A stretch of 64,000 nucleotides of DNA. It comes from Elysia chlorotica (lineage: Eukaryota > Mollusca > Gastropoda > Plakobranchidae). Numbering within the stretch: position 1 is the first letter of the stretch; every line of letters begins with the position of its first letter. The stretch lies in contig RQTK01000222.1 in assembly GCA_003991915.1 (NCBI GenBank), positions 75,260 to 139,259 on the forward strand. The letters are read 5' to 3'. The translations under genes and the position numbers were made by a program. The notes below the pieces were generated by a model. It had not been told where the DNA came from and did no database searches. It saw nothing but the letters and a program-made list of their open reading frames with translations. Positions 1 through 20,343 of this stretch are shown here, piece after piece.

Positions 1-48
<48 letters not shown>
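1..48. repeat. (TAA)n microsatellite
   Basis: Uninterrupted TAA trinucleotide run followed by a short CAA run to about 65. Simple repeat at the window edge. Confidence 0.95.
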
Positions 49-51
<3 letters not shown>

Positions 52-550
52 CAACAACAACAACAATAAAAAAGCAAGAGGTTTGAAAAGCTAAAATAAA
101 CAACCGGAACGTTTGTTTTCTTCCAGCTGCATGGTTAGGTTCTGGTGAAAGAGTTGCCTGGACGTTTCACCGTTCTTCCAATTTTACTAACGTTTAAGTG
201 GTATTAACACATTTCGCAATGTATGCAAACAAGACCTAGATAACTATGTTGGTCTGTCCTTACTATCCCAGCCACTGCTTGCCTGCTAACCCACACCGTC
301 CCTTATCTCCTGGTGCAGACGTTTTAAAAATAGATAGATAAATATTTAATGAACCCTCAGTTTCAAAATTGCCTTTCAAACGGTGCGGGTAACTAAATAC
401 CTTGTCAACAGCATGTTTTGCCAGGAGCTTTAATTATCAAACCTAATTTCAAAGGCATGTGATTAAAAATATAATGGCGCCAGCACAATCTTGGCCCTAT
501 GGCACGCATTCAATGCAGTTTGAAATTATTTTTAGTATAATATACTAAGA

Positions 551-655
551 GTCAAATAAAGTCAAATAAAGTTCGCACTTTAGAATGAGTCTTTTTAACC
601 ATTATGGTTTAAAAAAAACTCATTCTAAATTGTGAACCTTTTTTTTTAATTTATT
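551..655. repeat. Imperfect inverted repeat (MITE-like hairpin)
   Basis: Arms 571-590 and 618-637 are inverted copies (GTTCGCACTTTAGAATGAGT pairs with a near match) around a palindromic TTAACCATTATGGTTTAA core. Flanks are AT-rich (AATAAA-like on the left, its complement on the right), extending the symmetry. It could be a small foldback or MITE; no target-site duplication was identified. Confidence 0.55.
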
Positions 656-942
656 GCCGCAACATCATTGACTTGTGCTTGCAAAATGAGTTCTCTGTCT
701 CCGTGTGTCTCAAAGTTATCGCGCTTTTTTTGAATGACATATTTTCCTGGCTCTGTCATGGTCTTCAAATATAATAATAATTATTTATACATACCTTATG
801 GTCACCTATACTCACTGCTCTGCATACCATTTAACTTTTTATCTTATCCATGTACTCCTAACCCAATTCAAAAATAGTCTCTAATTATTTCTGTTTACTG
901 TCAATGAGTTTCATTTTAGAACGCTAGTTATGAAAAAAAAAG

Positions 943-1022
943 CGGGGCGGCATCTACGATTCAATCCGTAGACCTCATGTTCGCAGTCCTAGGCGGCAAC
1001 TGATTGAGCTACCGGTTGTGTC
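943..1022 (-). mobile_element. tRNA-derived SINE head (fragment)
   Basis: Read on the minus strand, this resembles a tRNA-like promoter: an A-box-like TAGCTCAATCAGTT followed by a B-box-like GGATTGAATCG. No cloverleaf was checked and no body is attached, so a truncated SINE fits better than a functional tRNA gene. Confidence 0.5.
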
Positions 1023-2019
1023 CAAACCATTTTTCCTGATCGCTTTCAACAATTTCTATCGACAAAATTGTTCTTCTTCCAAACAATAAAGCTTTCGATT
1101 GTAAAACACCAAATTCTTCTAAAAAATAACTCCTTTATACCAAACTATAAGCGATGTTAACTTATTTAAATCAACTTATTGTTGCACAGCCTTGAAAAAA
1201 AAAGAAGGCGCATGGACAATGCAAAATGGTGATTATTGGTCTATCCTCTATACACTGTTTGAAGACGATGGTATTCGAAATCAGTATGGTGAGAGAGGTT
1301 TCTACATCGATCATGTTATTGTACCCTGCATGTATGGGTATGTTTTCACCTAAACGTGAAAAATGAGCAGCTTAAAATCACAATACTTAATCTTTTTTTC
1401 ACATAGTATTTTAATTTCAAACAGCAAAAAGGAACACCCAAAACAAAATGAGATGATTTGGTAAAAATTGTTGTGCAAAAAAAAAATGGTTTAACTTGTT
1501 TTTTCAAAGAGCAAAAAGGAACAGACCAAACAGAATGACATGATTTGGTAAAAATTGCTGTGTAAAGAGATGGGTTTAACTGTTTTTGACTTATTGTCAA
1601 TGCCTATACATCTGCAAACCAAATCCAGTAGTGAACGGTTAGACATAACAGCAACAGGATTGTACTAGTTTCCTATATATATTTTAGTAAGTAAGGCATG
1701 GAGTCGAATGAAGTAGACAAGCTATTTCTGTATGTGTGCGTTGAAAGTCAGTATAAACAATATGGCCTATTGATTTTATACAACTCTGTTATTTTTTATG
1801 ATTAACCATGAAATGTCCTTGTTATGGCCTCAAAACGCACCACAGAATCCTGAGCAAGACCTGACGATACATCCACCTCAGGTATCCGCAGCAGGGAGGC
1901 TCTAGTGCGGAAGAGGCAGATGGGTCCAAACATGGGCCAAGGGAACAACCACATGGTGGCGCGAGGAGATAACCGCGGTCAGGGGGACTTCACTCAGCGC
2001 TAGAAAGATAAATAACTTG

Positions 2020-3600
2020 AAGAAGATAGCGGTTGCGACGTGGAACGCACGAGTCTATGAACCATTCTAGATGGCGACACCCGTCCAGAGAAAAGAACAG
2101 CCCTCAAAGATCGAGAGTTATTGATGGCGGGTATCTACATTTCAGCCCTACAAGAAAAACGAATGTGAGTTTAAGGCCAAATTCAGGAAGCCAACTGCAC
2201 ATTTCAGTGGATTTAAGATAAAATAATATACAGATATATAGATACAAGATAACACAAAACAGCGGGAATCACCTTTACAATTCGTAACTCAATTGTCCAA
2301 AAGGCTGGAGTCACTTCCTACTGTGCGGCTCATGGCCCTAATATTACTACTAGAGACGAACTGTTTCTTTACTCTAGAAAACATATAATTCTGCTCAAAC
2401 AATGATCTACCCAAGATCTTTCTCCTAAAAACTTACTCTTGTAGTGCAGAGGGTGTCCAGAGAAGACAAGATCCTCGACCTCACACTCGGGGATCTAAAC
2501 GCTATAGTTGGAGCGGACTGGATGCCTCCGACATAGAAGCTATTGGAGAATTCGGGAAAGGTTTCAAATTGTAAACTGCTGTTGAATTGTTTCGCTCAGC
2601 AAGGTCTGTGATTCACAGCATCTACTTCCGCAAGAATTAAAACACAAAGAAACATGCACGCACATAACGATGTCACCTATTGATCTACGTGCTCACACGG
2701 AAGGCAGACATTGACAAAACTGTTTGCACTCCGGGTTCGAGCCCTGGCGATTGCGCTCCCTGCTGGTTGGGTCGGTGTCAGTTTAATATGATCGGCTGGG
2801 ACAGGAGTCATCGTATCCCTGCCCTGTCTCGTGTGTGGCAGCACATAAAATTGTCAAACGACAGCCTTGGGGTCCGTCCACAATATAGCCTATACAGTGC
2901 TGATATTGGACGTTAAACCATCAACTCAACTTAACTCTGTCTGCACTAAACTCAACTTAACTCTGTCTGCACTAAAGCCATACGATGCCCCGAATGCTCT
3001 ACTGATCACTACCTTGTGAAGGGTGAATGACACTCGAGATCTCATCTTACCGCAGGAAGAGTCAAGCAAAGTCAAAGGCAGCGAAGCTAGAGTCGCCTAG
3101 ACATCGGAAAGTTAAGAGACCAAGAATGCTGCCGGGAAATTGAAGGTGCTGTCAGATCAGCCGCTGTCAATGAAGAGGCCGACATTGAAAAAGAAATGGA
3201 AGATCTTTAAGAAAGCGTTACACGATGCCAGTGCAGAATCACTCAATGCTGGGTCTGAGATTGAGAAGCTGCTGGAGGAAAAAAAGCACAAGCTCTGGAG
3301 ACATCTGCGTGAGAACACTGCCAAAAGCAAAGCACAGCTCAGTGAAGCGAAAGCCAAAGTACCGCGGGGCAGATAATTAGCACTATCGTGGTCTATTCGC
3401 AAGATTACAGGATTCTACGGCCCAAGAACCAACCCTGTGACCCGGTCAAATCAGCTGATGACAGAGAGTCAATCTGGGGCCCATTCTGGGCGATCAACTG
3501 ATGACGTGATTTTCTCATTGCGGCAACTCCAAGAAGACTCGATGGGCATCTCGTATATTAAAATATTTATCACCGAGAGTTTTGCATGTGTCACCCTGCA
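2020..3600 (+). mobile_element. Degenerate non-LTR retrotransposon (endonuclease and start of RT)
   Basis: Broken reading frames on the + strand carry landmarks of a LINE ORF2 in order: VATWNAR near 2030 (like the WNVRTL start of APE endonucleases), GDLNAIVGADW near 2500 (GDFNAxVG motif), IDYVLTRKADI-like near 2680, TDHYLVKGE-like near 3005, REIEGAVRSA near 3140, and a SLRQLQED motif near 3515 as found at the start of many RT domains. Frameshifts and stops are frequent, so this is a dead copy. A SINE sits inside it at 2731-2934. The clade was not resolved. Confidence 0.75.
2731..2934 (+). mobile_element. tRNA-derived SINE inserted in LINE
   Basis: Starts at a B-box-like GGGTTCGAGCCC, followed by the body shared with other copies in this window (GGTGTCAGTTTAAT, GACAGGAGTCAT, CAGCACATAAAATTGTC, TGGACGTTAAACCA) and a CAACTCAACTTAA tail. 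It is flanked by CTGTTTGCACT (2720-2730) and CTGTCTGCACT (2937-2947), a likely target-site duplication. The right flank is repeated again just downstream. Confidence 0.85.
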
Positions 3601-3898
3601 GACTAAACTATACAAACACAAGACTTCAAACTTTTAATGCAGATGACATTTGCTACCAGGACGATGAAGTTTATCATTAGCAGTGATTTGAATGAGGCAT
3701 GTATTTAAAAAAATAAAAAAGTGAATTTCTACGCAATACCTGTATTTTACACTTTTTCTTTCGTTTCTTGTTGGATAGCACCCAATCATTACCCTTAAAA
3801 AAGGAAGTGCCTAACATTTTGGTCCTACTGTTTGTTTTCTTTACAAACAAAAAGAATATGAAAAAATGCTAGATGGATTGCCATAATATCTAGATCTC

Positions 3899-3905
3899 CC
3901 TCCCT

Positions 3906-3962
<57 letters not shown>
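3899..3962. repeat. (CT)n microsatellite
   Basis: CCCT units grading into a long CT dinucleotide run, then a short AC run. Confidence 0.95.
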
Positions 3963-3964
<2 letters not shown>

Positions 3965-4483
3965 ACACACACACACACACAGACAGTTTATTTCTCTCTC
4001 AAATATGCATGCTTCATTATTACAGGAGAAAAGCCGGGTACCCAGCTACTTGTGTATAAGATGCAAAGCTCATTAACTGAAAAAAATCATGGAGGCAATT
4101 ATTTTGTTTTTATAATAGTTTTTTTGTGTGTGATAATAACCGGAAATTTTTTTGCAAGGATTTGACTGTCACAACTAGAAGACAAAAAAACTGTCTCTCC
4201 AGATGCTAAGGAAAACAAAACTCATGCATTTAATTCATGATAGCCTCCATCCCCCAAAGGCGCTACATAGACATATTTTAAGTCTAGAATAATTTTGTAT
4301 GCAAGAACATTTACATCTTATTATGATACAGAGGGGGATGAAGCCACATGAATATAAGCTTGACAATCCCAGCTTTGGAATCAGTTTCCAATTTGCTTTT
4401 CTTTCGAACAAGGAGAGGTGAGTTTTTTGTGTTGTATGACATACTATTTTGGCTAATGTACAAACCTCTATCTGAGAAAACGT

Positions 4484-4484
<1 letters not shown>

Positions 4485-4551
<67 letters not shown>

Positions 4552-4572
4552 GTAGGTAGCTAGGTAGGTAGG

Positions 4573-4653
<81 letters not shown>

Positions 4654-4658
4654 GGATG

Positions 4659-4696
<38 letters not shown>
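4485..4696. repeat. (GATA)n and (GA)n compound microsatellite
   Basis: GATA tetranucleotide array with a short GGTA-variant block near 4551-4573, ending in a GA run from about 4659. Confidence 0.95.
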
Positions 4697-4709
<13 letters not shown>

Positions 4710-5187
4710 GTAAAATGTAGAGCTTGGAAGACAGGAACAGATTTTATCTTGTAATGATAATAACCAGCATTCACTATGCTATCTAATATCATTATTTGAT
4801 ATTTACAACAAACAACAACTAAAACCCCAGCTACAGTAAGTTTATCTCGTTTTATTGAATACGTTCTGGCTGTATTATAGATAATAGAGAACTGAGGGAA
4901 AAATGATAACCACATTTTTCCCCTTTCTTTTTTTGTTGTTGTTGTTGTCTGAAACAATATACTTTTTTTAAAATTTCACCATTATTTTTAAACTCACAGT
5001 AGTCTTAACAGCTTTTAGAGGCTTCTAGAATTACAAGAATCTATATAAACTTTCTTATTTGTATCCACGAATTAGGGTCCATTGATATTTCACAAATAAC
5101 ATTCATAATAATATCCACGAACGTGTATTACTTACAATAGAATTTTAGGCAAAATTTTGTTCTCTCTACAGAACTTGAGACGACAAC

Positions 5188-13151
<7,964 letters not shown>

Positions 13152-15049
13152 CTAACAAGATTGTGAGAAGGTGATTACTACCACTCATCTTTTTAATGTT
13201 TTTGTGTGTGTCTGTGGGTGTGTATTGTCGTGTCATTTTTTGGCTTTCAGTTAGACTTGGATTTTTTTTTAAAGCACCATGTTCGTTATACATTGAAAGG
13301 TAAAAACCATAGACCTATAAGCAAGTGCAGAGCGCTGCACTTTTCGCGACATCTGTGTGCGAGCTATAAGAGACGAGATGATAATATTGGCTAGAAACGT
13401 GTAATATTCATTCAGCAAAATTTTTATTAACTGCTATCTTGTTTATTTTTTGTTTGACTTAATTGTCGATTTACATTATTTTTCCCTGTGACTGTAACGA
13501 TACTTTATACTTTATCAATGGAGGTGAGAAGTATTTCATATATTTCATAATTACATGTATAATTATGTTCACTTCTCTGAGGACTCTGTTATCAAGCTCT
13601 CTGGTGAGTTTTTACACACTATTCACTAAATATATTTCTGATAAATTTATCGTAAAGATAAGCAAGTGAACATACAATCTCTAAGACTCGTTTTAGCTTA
13701 TACCACTCACATCGCTGTTCTCTCATTTATTATGATTTCTGTTGCTTAAAATAAATGATTAATCAAATTAAACCGAGAGTAGTTTTTAAATGCTGAGAGC
13801 GGGGGTCTTATTTCGACTTATTTCGACTTACATGGCCAAGCAAGAGTTCTGGGAGTTTGATGGTACACATCCAAGCAAGAGATTTAATGCAGACCTGGCA
13901 ATGATCTTGTAGTTATTCTCTTATCGATTGTTAGAGTACCAATTATAAAGATTTGTGTAACCCTTTTTTATTTAAGTTTTCTTGAACATGTTCTTGATTA
14001 GTAGGGTATCAGTAAAACTAGATTTTTTTCTTTCTTTCCATCTATTTCCGTTTTTTTTTCTTTCTTTCTGTTAATCTTTTTCTCTACTCTCCTATAAGCT
14101 TACAATTTTTGACAGCTGAAATGTTTTTCGCTTTTTTCTCTATACAGAGGTTCCAATCATAAAAAGGTGCACGCTCACGCCGTGAAAGACCAAAGACTTT
14201 AGTTTGATACTTTTGTCTATCCTTACTTATTAACCTTTGTATCTATTCAAAATTAAAATATTATAATACAAGATCAATGATATATAAAAGTAATGAGGAA
14301 ATAGATGTTTAACATTGCTTAGTTGTTAATGTGTGGACACAAAGAAAAAAGGTGTAGCCAAAGTTAATTATTATTCAAAATAAAAGCCCTCTTTAAAATA
14401 AATTTTCGTTCATTGGTTTTTTACATGCCTAAACATGTATCCGCATTTGCGATACAAAGCTTTTTACATTATTTATTAATTAATATTACATCGCTCTATT
14501 TTAGACTACCTGTTTATGTAACAGATTATTTTGAAAAAGTTAATATCGTCAAAAAAGGAATGCACCTGTAAATTCTCAAATAGTGATTAGACATGGGTGT
14601 TCGACATAAGCTCTTGTGGGATCATCTCTCAGGCGAATTCATCTTTTTATCCTTGTTCTTTAGCATCACGGTCAATATTGTTAACCCTGACACCTAAAAT
14701 AAACAAAACTATTACATTTGGGTCCAACATCTTTTGACAAACCGAGACCAGTATGTAAGGCTGAGCACAACTAACTAAAAACCTGTTACCCGAAACATAG
14801 GAGCCCCAGTGGGATGTATGCCATCACCAACGTTGTACACACTAATATTGAATATTATTAACTAAGGAGTACAGAAGTCATCACAACAGTACACGGCTCA
14901 TGAAATTTGCAGATAGCTCTTATCAACGTGGGCTAATTTGAGTTTCTAATATTGAGTAAACGAGAAAGGTGAACATTTCATCATTTGGTGTACAGATAAC
15001 TATCTTTTACTAAATTTTAAGAAAACAAATCATTTTCGATGTCAAGACT
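13152..15049. other. Probable 3' UTR then gene-free sequence
   Basis: Follows the Glu-rich gene's stop. A candidate poly(A) signal AATAAA lies at 13750-13755; others are further on. No ORF with recognisable content. Confidence 0.5.
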
Positions 15050-16900
15050 GAAATGAAACAAAAGCCAGGCCCAAATACTTTTAAATGGACTATAGAGTGG
15101 GACGTAGATTGAAATTCCGACAAAATGTTTCCCCCCTTTTAAAGGTTTTCTAAGGTTGTTTTTTATGAGAATTTATCAAACACAATTTAAATTTATTTTT
15201 TGTTAGAAACAGGCGATGCAATTCGACATAGTAAATATCGTTACATATATTACTCAAGGACAATGTTAATTGTACAAGGATCTAACATTGATAGTACCAT
15301 TGATAAAGTTTATGATTTAAATCCAAATCTGATTTGATTGATACCAAACACGATGCAACAGGGATACTTACATGGCGTGTTAATGAACCAAAAGCATAGT
15401 GCACAAACTCTAGTACTGACTACGTAAGGGGACATTTCAACAACATGTTTACGAATTAGGGAAGTTTGTCTAAGTTTTCTTTCAGAGATGAAGTACGAGA
15501 ACTTTTCAAACAAGATTTTCATGAGAATTTTTGAAATACCGTGAAGTTTCATATTACAATGAAATTAATGTAAAACAAGCTACTCTTAACAGAAGCTAAT
15601 TGTGCATGGATATAACATGAATAGTAACAATGATAAAGTTTAAAACAAAGATTTATATAAAATAAGATAAAGATTCCGCTTTGGTTTACACCATAGCATG
15701 TAATCTCAGGACGGAAATAAAAAGCATAGTGCACAGACTCTAATATGGAATATGAAAGACATATCTCGAAATTTTTACAACATAATAAATTATTTATTTA
15801 CCCACTCGTGATGTTTCTTTTTATTTAAACTTATTTTTAGACATGCAAAACAGAAACTCACCAAACACGATTTTACTCGATTTAGAAAAAATAGAAAATT
15901 AGTGTTTGCTGCAATGCATTATAACAGCATGTTAAATATAACATTAAAAATTCCAAACAGGAGACTTATTTTACATGGACATGACAGAAGCCGAACAATT
16001 CTACAGGTTAAATTTATTTATTTTAGTATGAAAAATTATGAAAACTAACATTGATCGATATCGAATGCGAGACAAACAGGCTATAACCATAGCGTCTTCT
16101 CTCCAGATGGAAATGAACCACAACCATGGTACACTTACTCTTACAGGGACTAAGGTCACATAGTTCGAAACTCCGGCAAAATAGTTTTCCTATCGTGAAG
16201 TTTTTTTCAGAATTGCTGTAAGAGAAGTCCCCAAACATCATTAAAAAATGTTTGCTAGAAACGTGTTGTTAAATGCCGTGCAATTCGTCATTATGCAATG
16301 AAAATTACATAAAATACTTCCGAGAAAAAGTTTTTTTTTTACATGGATTTAATATGAACAGTAATTTTGTTTTTAATTTAGCTCCCTGTGAAATAGCATG
16401 ACTTACGCCTGATTCACACCAAATACGATATTATCGAGCTATAGATGTGGCGTGTTATCTTAAGAGAGAAATTGAACAAAATCACGGTTCGCATACTCTA
16501 ACGTGGACTGCAGCTTGGCATACAGATAGAAACTCAGACATGCTTACCCCCTCGGAATGTTTTTTTTTTTCAGAGATTTATTTCTGAAATGCAGAAGGAA
16601 AAACTCACCAAAGCACAATTTGAAATTTATTTAGTTGAAAAAGCGATATAAAATGCCATGCAATTCGATAATGTAACAAAAATTACCTTACTATAATCCT
16701 AATACAATGCTACATTTACATGGATACAACATGAACAGTTACGATAGTAATGTTTAAAATTTCATGTAAAACAGCAGGAAAATCCGCTTTAATCATAAGG
16801 AGTAGATAGTTTAGCACTGCAATTAAATAACATGTATGACACTGCAGGCGTCTGAAATGATTTTAAAAAGTATTACCTCATACCCCTACCCATAAAGCCA
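15050..16900. repeat. Degenerate tandem satellite, unit about 330-377 bp
   Basis: Recurring landmarks in the same order: a start like TACATGGATATAACATGAA (15272, 15601, 15972, 16341, 16718), then ATGATAAAGTTTA-like, then ACACCAAA/CACGAT-like, then CATAGTGCACA-like, then TCTAATATGGA-like. Spacing of starts is 329, 371, 369 and 377 bp. Units are strongly diverged, so the array is old. Confidence 0.65.
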
Positions 16901-16926
16901 ATGACATCCAAGATTTTGGGCAAGAC

Positions 16927-17214
16927 ATGACATTTCAAGTAAAAGTAGGGAATAAACTCTCATCCACCAAAGTAGAAACAAACGGTACCCCACAAGGAGC
17001 AGTAATATCCCCCACACTCTTCAACATAGCAAGTAATTACATTAACCAGGCCATCACGGACCCCAACTCCAAGCGCAGTCAATTTACAGACGACTGTGCA
17101 CTTAGGAAAGCATGTGGAAAACTAAAGAAAAGCAGCGGACCCAGACCAAAAGTAAAATTCAACAAACTAATCAAACTAGGACTAGAAGAGCAGGCCCCTC
17201 CTTTCCCTATCTAA
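16927..17214 (+). pseudogene. Reverse transcriptase fragment of a LINE
   Basis: Encodes NGTPQGAVISPTLFNI, the conserved RT motif around the fingers/palm, followed soon after by QFTDDCA, equivalent to the catalytic FADD box. The distance between the motifs is much shorter than in an intact RT, so the domain is internally deleted. Sequence downstream to about 17450 may belong to the same element but shows no clear motif. Confidence 0.75.
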
Positions 17215-17755
17215 GAAATTAATATTAAATTAAATACAGTGGCAAAACCTTGTCCCAGACAAAACAAGAAAGCCATCTACGACAGAAGCGCCCCACCTAG
17301 TGGACGTACCAGAATGAAGCCATGCATCCTGACCACTCCCAAACCCACCCTTTTAACCGGTCAGTATGTCAAGAGGAGGTATAAAAGTCCCGGGACCAAA
17401 ATGCTGAAAATAACAACACTGAGCAGACACACCCCTTTTTCCCATTTTTTTTTCCACGACTTGACGATGGACACTATAGAGACATCAGAAATATTAAGAA
17501 TGAAGGCAGATTAATTATGACGTACAGGGTACCCAAGTGTTTCGTTCTCAAAAGGGACACAATTGAGAAATAGTAACAATGGAATGAATAACAATGACAC
17601 CAATGTCGATAGTGCCACTTGTGTCATTCTAGAGTGGTAATAAGGGTAATGGAAGTAACAATAATGGTAGTAATAATAGAGGTAGTAACAGTGGCGACAT
17701 TAGTTTAAGTGTTAATAATAATTATAGAGATAACGTAATGGTAATAATAGGGGTA

Positions 17756-17927
17756 GTAATCGTAGCAATGGTGGTGGTAGTATAATAGTGTGTAGAAACT
17801 CATGGGGGAGCTAGATAACAGAGAGTCTTCAGAGAAGAAACCCCCCTTATAGCAAGTCTCTCTGTTATCTAGCTCCCCCATGAGTTTCTACACACTATTA
17901 TACTACCACCACCATTGCTACGATTAC
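17756..17927. repeat. Perfect 70-bp inverted repeat (hairpin), 32-bp loop
   Basis: Arm 17756-17825 and arm 17858-17927 are exact reverse complements by eye, including TAGTGTGTAGAAACTCATGG and AGCTAGATAACAGAGAG. The loop is 17826-17857. It may be a MITE-like foldback or a recent fold-back duplication. Confidence 0.9.
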
Positions 17928-18411
17928 AACTATAATAATAATTTAATTATTAGTAGCAAGACAAAAACAAATGAAAATTAAGTCCTGCAAACGTAGTAGT
18001 AATGGCTATGCTGGGTAGGTGGTGGTAGCCACGGTAAAATTGGGAATGGTGGAAAATACTGAATTAGAAAACCAATAGATAATACCCCCGGTTTTAACTA
18101 TACAGCCATACCAACTGCACCTCTTTTATCAATCTCTCGTCTCACTCCTCCTAAAAAGAAAATTAAATGTATATTCCCGCCCCCCGCCCTTAGATAGAAG
18201 AGGAAATGTTTGTCTTATCTGTTTCCATCTATCCTCTCTTTCCACTTTAGAACCTCCAAAATTAGAGAACCCAATACATAAAAGGGCCAGCCTCATAGTA
18301 ATAGAATGAACAAGCATAGGATCTATCATGTATTGCCTTCACCCTGAACTATTGTCTTCTGTCAACGCCGCCTGTCGCCGTATATAATGGTGTTTCTCTG
18401 TCTCTGCCTAC

Positions 18412-18552
18412 GTCTTTCTCTCTATCTGTCTGTCTCTATCTCTCTCCCTTTCCCCCTGTCTCTCTCCTCCTCTATCTCTTTTTGTCTCTCCGTGTCTCTC
18501 TGTTTCTGCCTCTTACTGTCTCTGTCTTCCTCTTTCTCCCTGCCCCCCCCTT

Positions 18553-18593
<41 letters not shown>

Positions 18594-18630
18594 TCTCTCT
18601 CCTTCCCCCCTCCCCCCCCCCCCCCCCCCC

Positions 18631-18675
<45 letters not shown>

Positions 18676-18680
18676 CATCC
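18412..18680. repeat. Polypyrimidine (CT)n / poly-C tract
   Basis: CT-rich tract with long CT runs flanking a poly-C run near 18607-18632. Open frames on both strands here are low-complexity artefacts. Confidence 0.95.
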
Positions 18681-19268
18681 CCTTTTTTCTTTCTCTTCCT
18701 CTTAAGCCCGAAAGAGAGCACCAGAAAAAACCCCGCTAGTTTGGTCTAACATTCAGGAAGTTGAGTAAACAAACTTGCTCACTGGGACACCACCTCAAAT
18801 TAGGGGACAAACAATATCAAACAGCGCAGGCCGTGATAAAAGCATTTTTAATTCCTCCGGCATCTGGCCTCAAGCACCTATGAACGAGTGGTACCTTTAG
18901 CACCGCCCGTTCTCTGGCTGTTCTGTTTACACTAACATTACCCTTGCCTTGGGTAAATATTGTCCACACTCCTTATCAGCAAACTAAGACTATGATTGCC
19001 GTTAAAAGCGTTGTAAAGTTAGTGGTGCTTCTTTCTACATCCGCAATTAACGCACATACTGTGTTTTGCAGACTTAACTGAGATTTTTCCGTAATTATTG
19101 CGAAACGTCTTTTGTCCTTCAAAAATCTTTGTTTGTTTTGTTTGTAATTTGTGAAATGGCTTGAAAATTTTTTAATTATTTTGTTAAAAAACTTACCGAA
19201 ATTTTAATTTAGACTGAGACCACGTCGTCATGTTTTTATCTTTAAAGCTTGAGAAGGGCAAAGAGAAT

Positions 19269-19269
<1 letters not shown>

Positions 19270-19336
<67 letters not shown>
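19270..19336. repeat. (GA)n microsatellite
   Basis: Pure GA dinucleotide run. Confidence 0.95.
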
Positions 19337-19340
<4 letters not shown>

Positions 19341-19486
19341 TCCTGGCCATACACAGGCAATATGCGGAGATCTAATTTTCAGTGGTTAATCGTTTCTGAA
19401 GATAGACAGGCTGTCGTACGACGGTTACCAGCTTCCGCGTCGCACGACGGTTTCTGTGTTTTGCTATGGGGAGGCAAAACGTGATC

Positions 19487-19655
19487 TGTGTGGGATGGTG
19501 TCAGTTTAATGTGAGCGGCTGAGACAGGAGTCATGGCACCCCCGACTTGTCTCGTGTGTGACAGCACATAAAATTGTCAGACGCCAGTCTTGGGGTCCGT
19601 TCACAATATTGTCTATATTGTGCTGATGTTGGACGTTAAACCAACTCAACAACCC
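19487..19655 (+). mobile_element. SINE copy (body and tail) in left arm of inverted repeat
   Basis: Carries GGTGTCAGTTTAATGTGAGC, the CAGCACATAAAATTGTCAGA block and GGACGTTAAACCAACTCAAC tail. It lacks the tRNA-like head. Nearly all of it lies within the left arm of the large inverted repeat. Confidence 0.85.
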
Positions 19656-20343
19656 CCGTCGCGCCATTGCGTCCCGTGACTCATGTAGGCCTACATGTTA
19701 TCGCCCGTGACTTGTTATGCTTGTACATAAACAATTATAGTAACTATTGGCTGTAGTGTCCTTTGAGACAATGAATTTGACCGTAGCTTTGACTAGATCT
19801 ATGGTATTATCTTTCCTAATGTTTGGATGAGAGGAGAATACACCTTGATTACGGTTAATCACCGCAGTTAAGCTTTGTGTGTTCGTATGAAATTACATAC
19901 TTAGGCCTAGTAGTTTGCCTCAGTTTCACCACTACCTGTCTTTCCTTTACTTTCACTCTTTTATCTGCCATATCTTTATTTATAAAGTATGTTGCTGTCT
20001 TCATTTGACGGTTTATGTAGCCTCTAGACCATCTCTGAAATCTACTTTATCGGCCACTACTTCTCACGACTTCATTACTTGGTGTATGATTTGAGATAGA
20101 TCTGTGTTTTAACCATGTCTTCACGGATATAATAATTATGTCTTCCTATAACTTATCCTCTTGTTCTATAATTATTTTCAACCGGACTTGTTCTGTCGGT
20201 TGTTGTTTTTTTATGGTGTAAATTAATTAAAGTTTCAAACTTTTAACACTGTGCTTAGGCTTTTTTCCTGCATCTTCTAAAATAGCAATAACATCGGTAG
20301 CAATTTATTTTCATTAGTGAGAAACGCATCGCTTGATGCGTGA
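19496..20343. repeat. Left arm of 848-bp inverted repeat
   Basis: Reverse-complement match to 22011-22858. Both arms have the same length, so no net indel separates them, and sampled stretches are identical. The outer end lies inside a SINE and the inner end is TGATGCGTGA. Confidence 0.9.

Larger units (their letters stand above)
66..2019. other. AT-rich intergenic sequence without a recognisable gene
   Basis: No supportable exon was seen. It holds a MITE-like hairpin (551-655), a tRNA-like SINE head on the minus strand (943-1022) and an imperfect direct duplication of about 75 bp (about 1421-1495 and 1511-1580, sharing GATTTGGTAAAAATTG). The minus-strand open frame across 1346-1600 is low-complexity and spans this duplication, so it is not called a gene. 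Confidence 0.6.
3600..5170. other. Gene-free stretch with long microsatellites
   Basis: AT-rich spacer containing the CT, GATA and GA arrays listed separately. The long minus-strand open frame at 4235-4957 is produced by translating the GATA/GA arrays and is not a gene. Confidence 0.7.
17215..19495. other. Gene-free stretch with simple repeats
   Basis: Includes a degenerate GTAATAATAG-type repeat (17630-17790), a perfect hairpin (listed), pyrimidine arrays (18370-18700) and a GA run (19270-19336). No supportable gene. Confidence 0.6.

Noticed and set aside
943-1022. Functional tRNA gene
   Set aside because: A- and B-box-like motifs are present, but no convincing acceptor stem pairing was seen; a SINE head fits better. 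The same applies to 46056-46118.
4235-4957. 240-residue minus-strand frame with [11 protein letters not shown]
   Set aside because: Generated by the GATA/GA microsatellite; flanking parts show no domain.
18387-18749. Ser/Leu/Pro-rich and Arg/Glu-rich frames on both strands
   Set aside because: Translation of CT and poly-C simple repeats.
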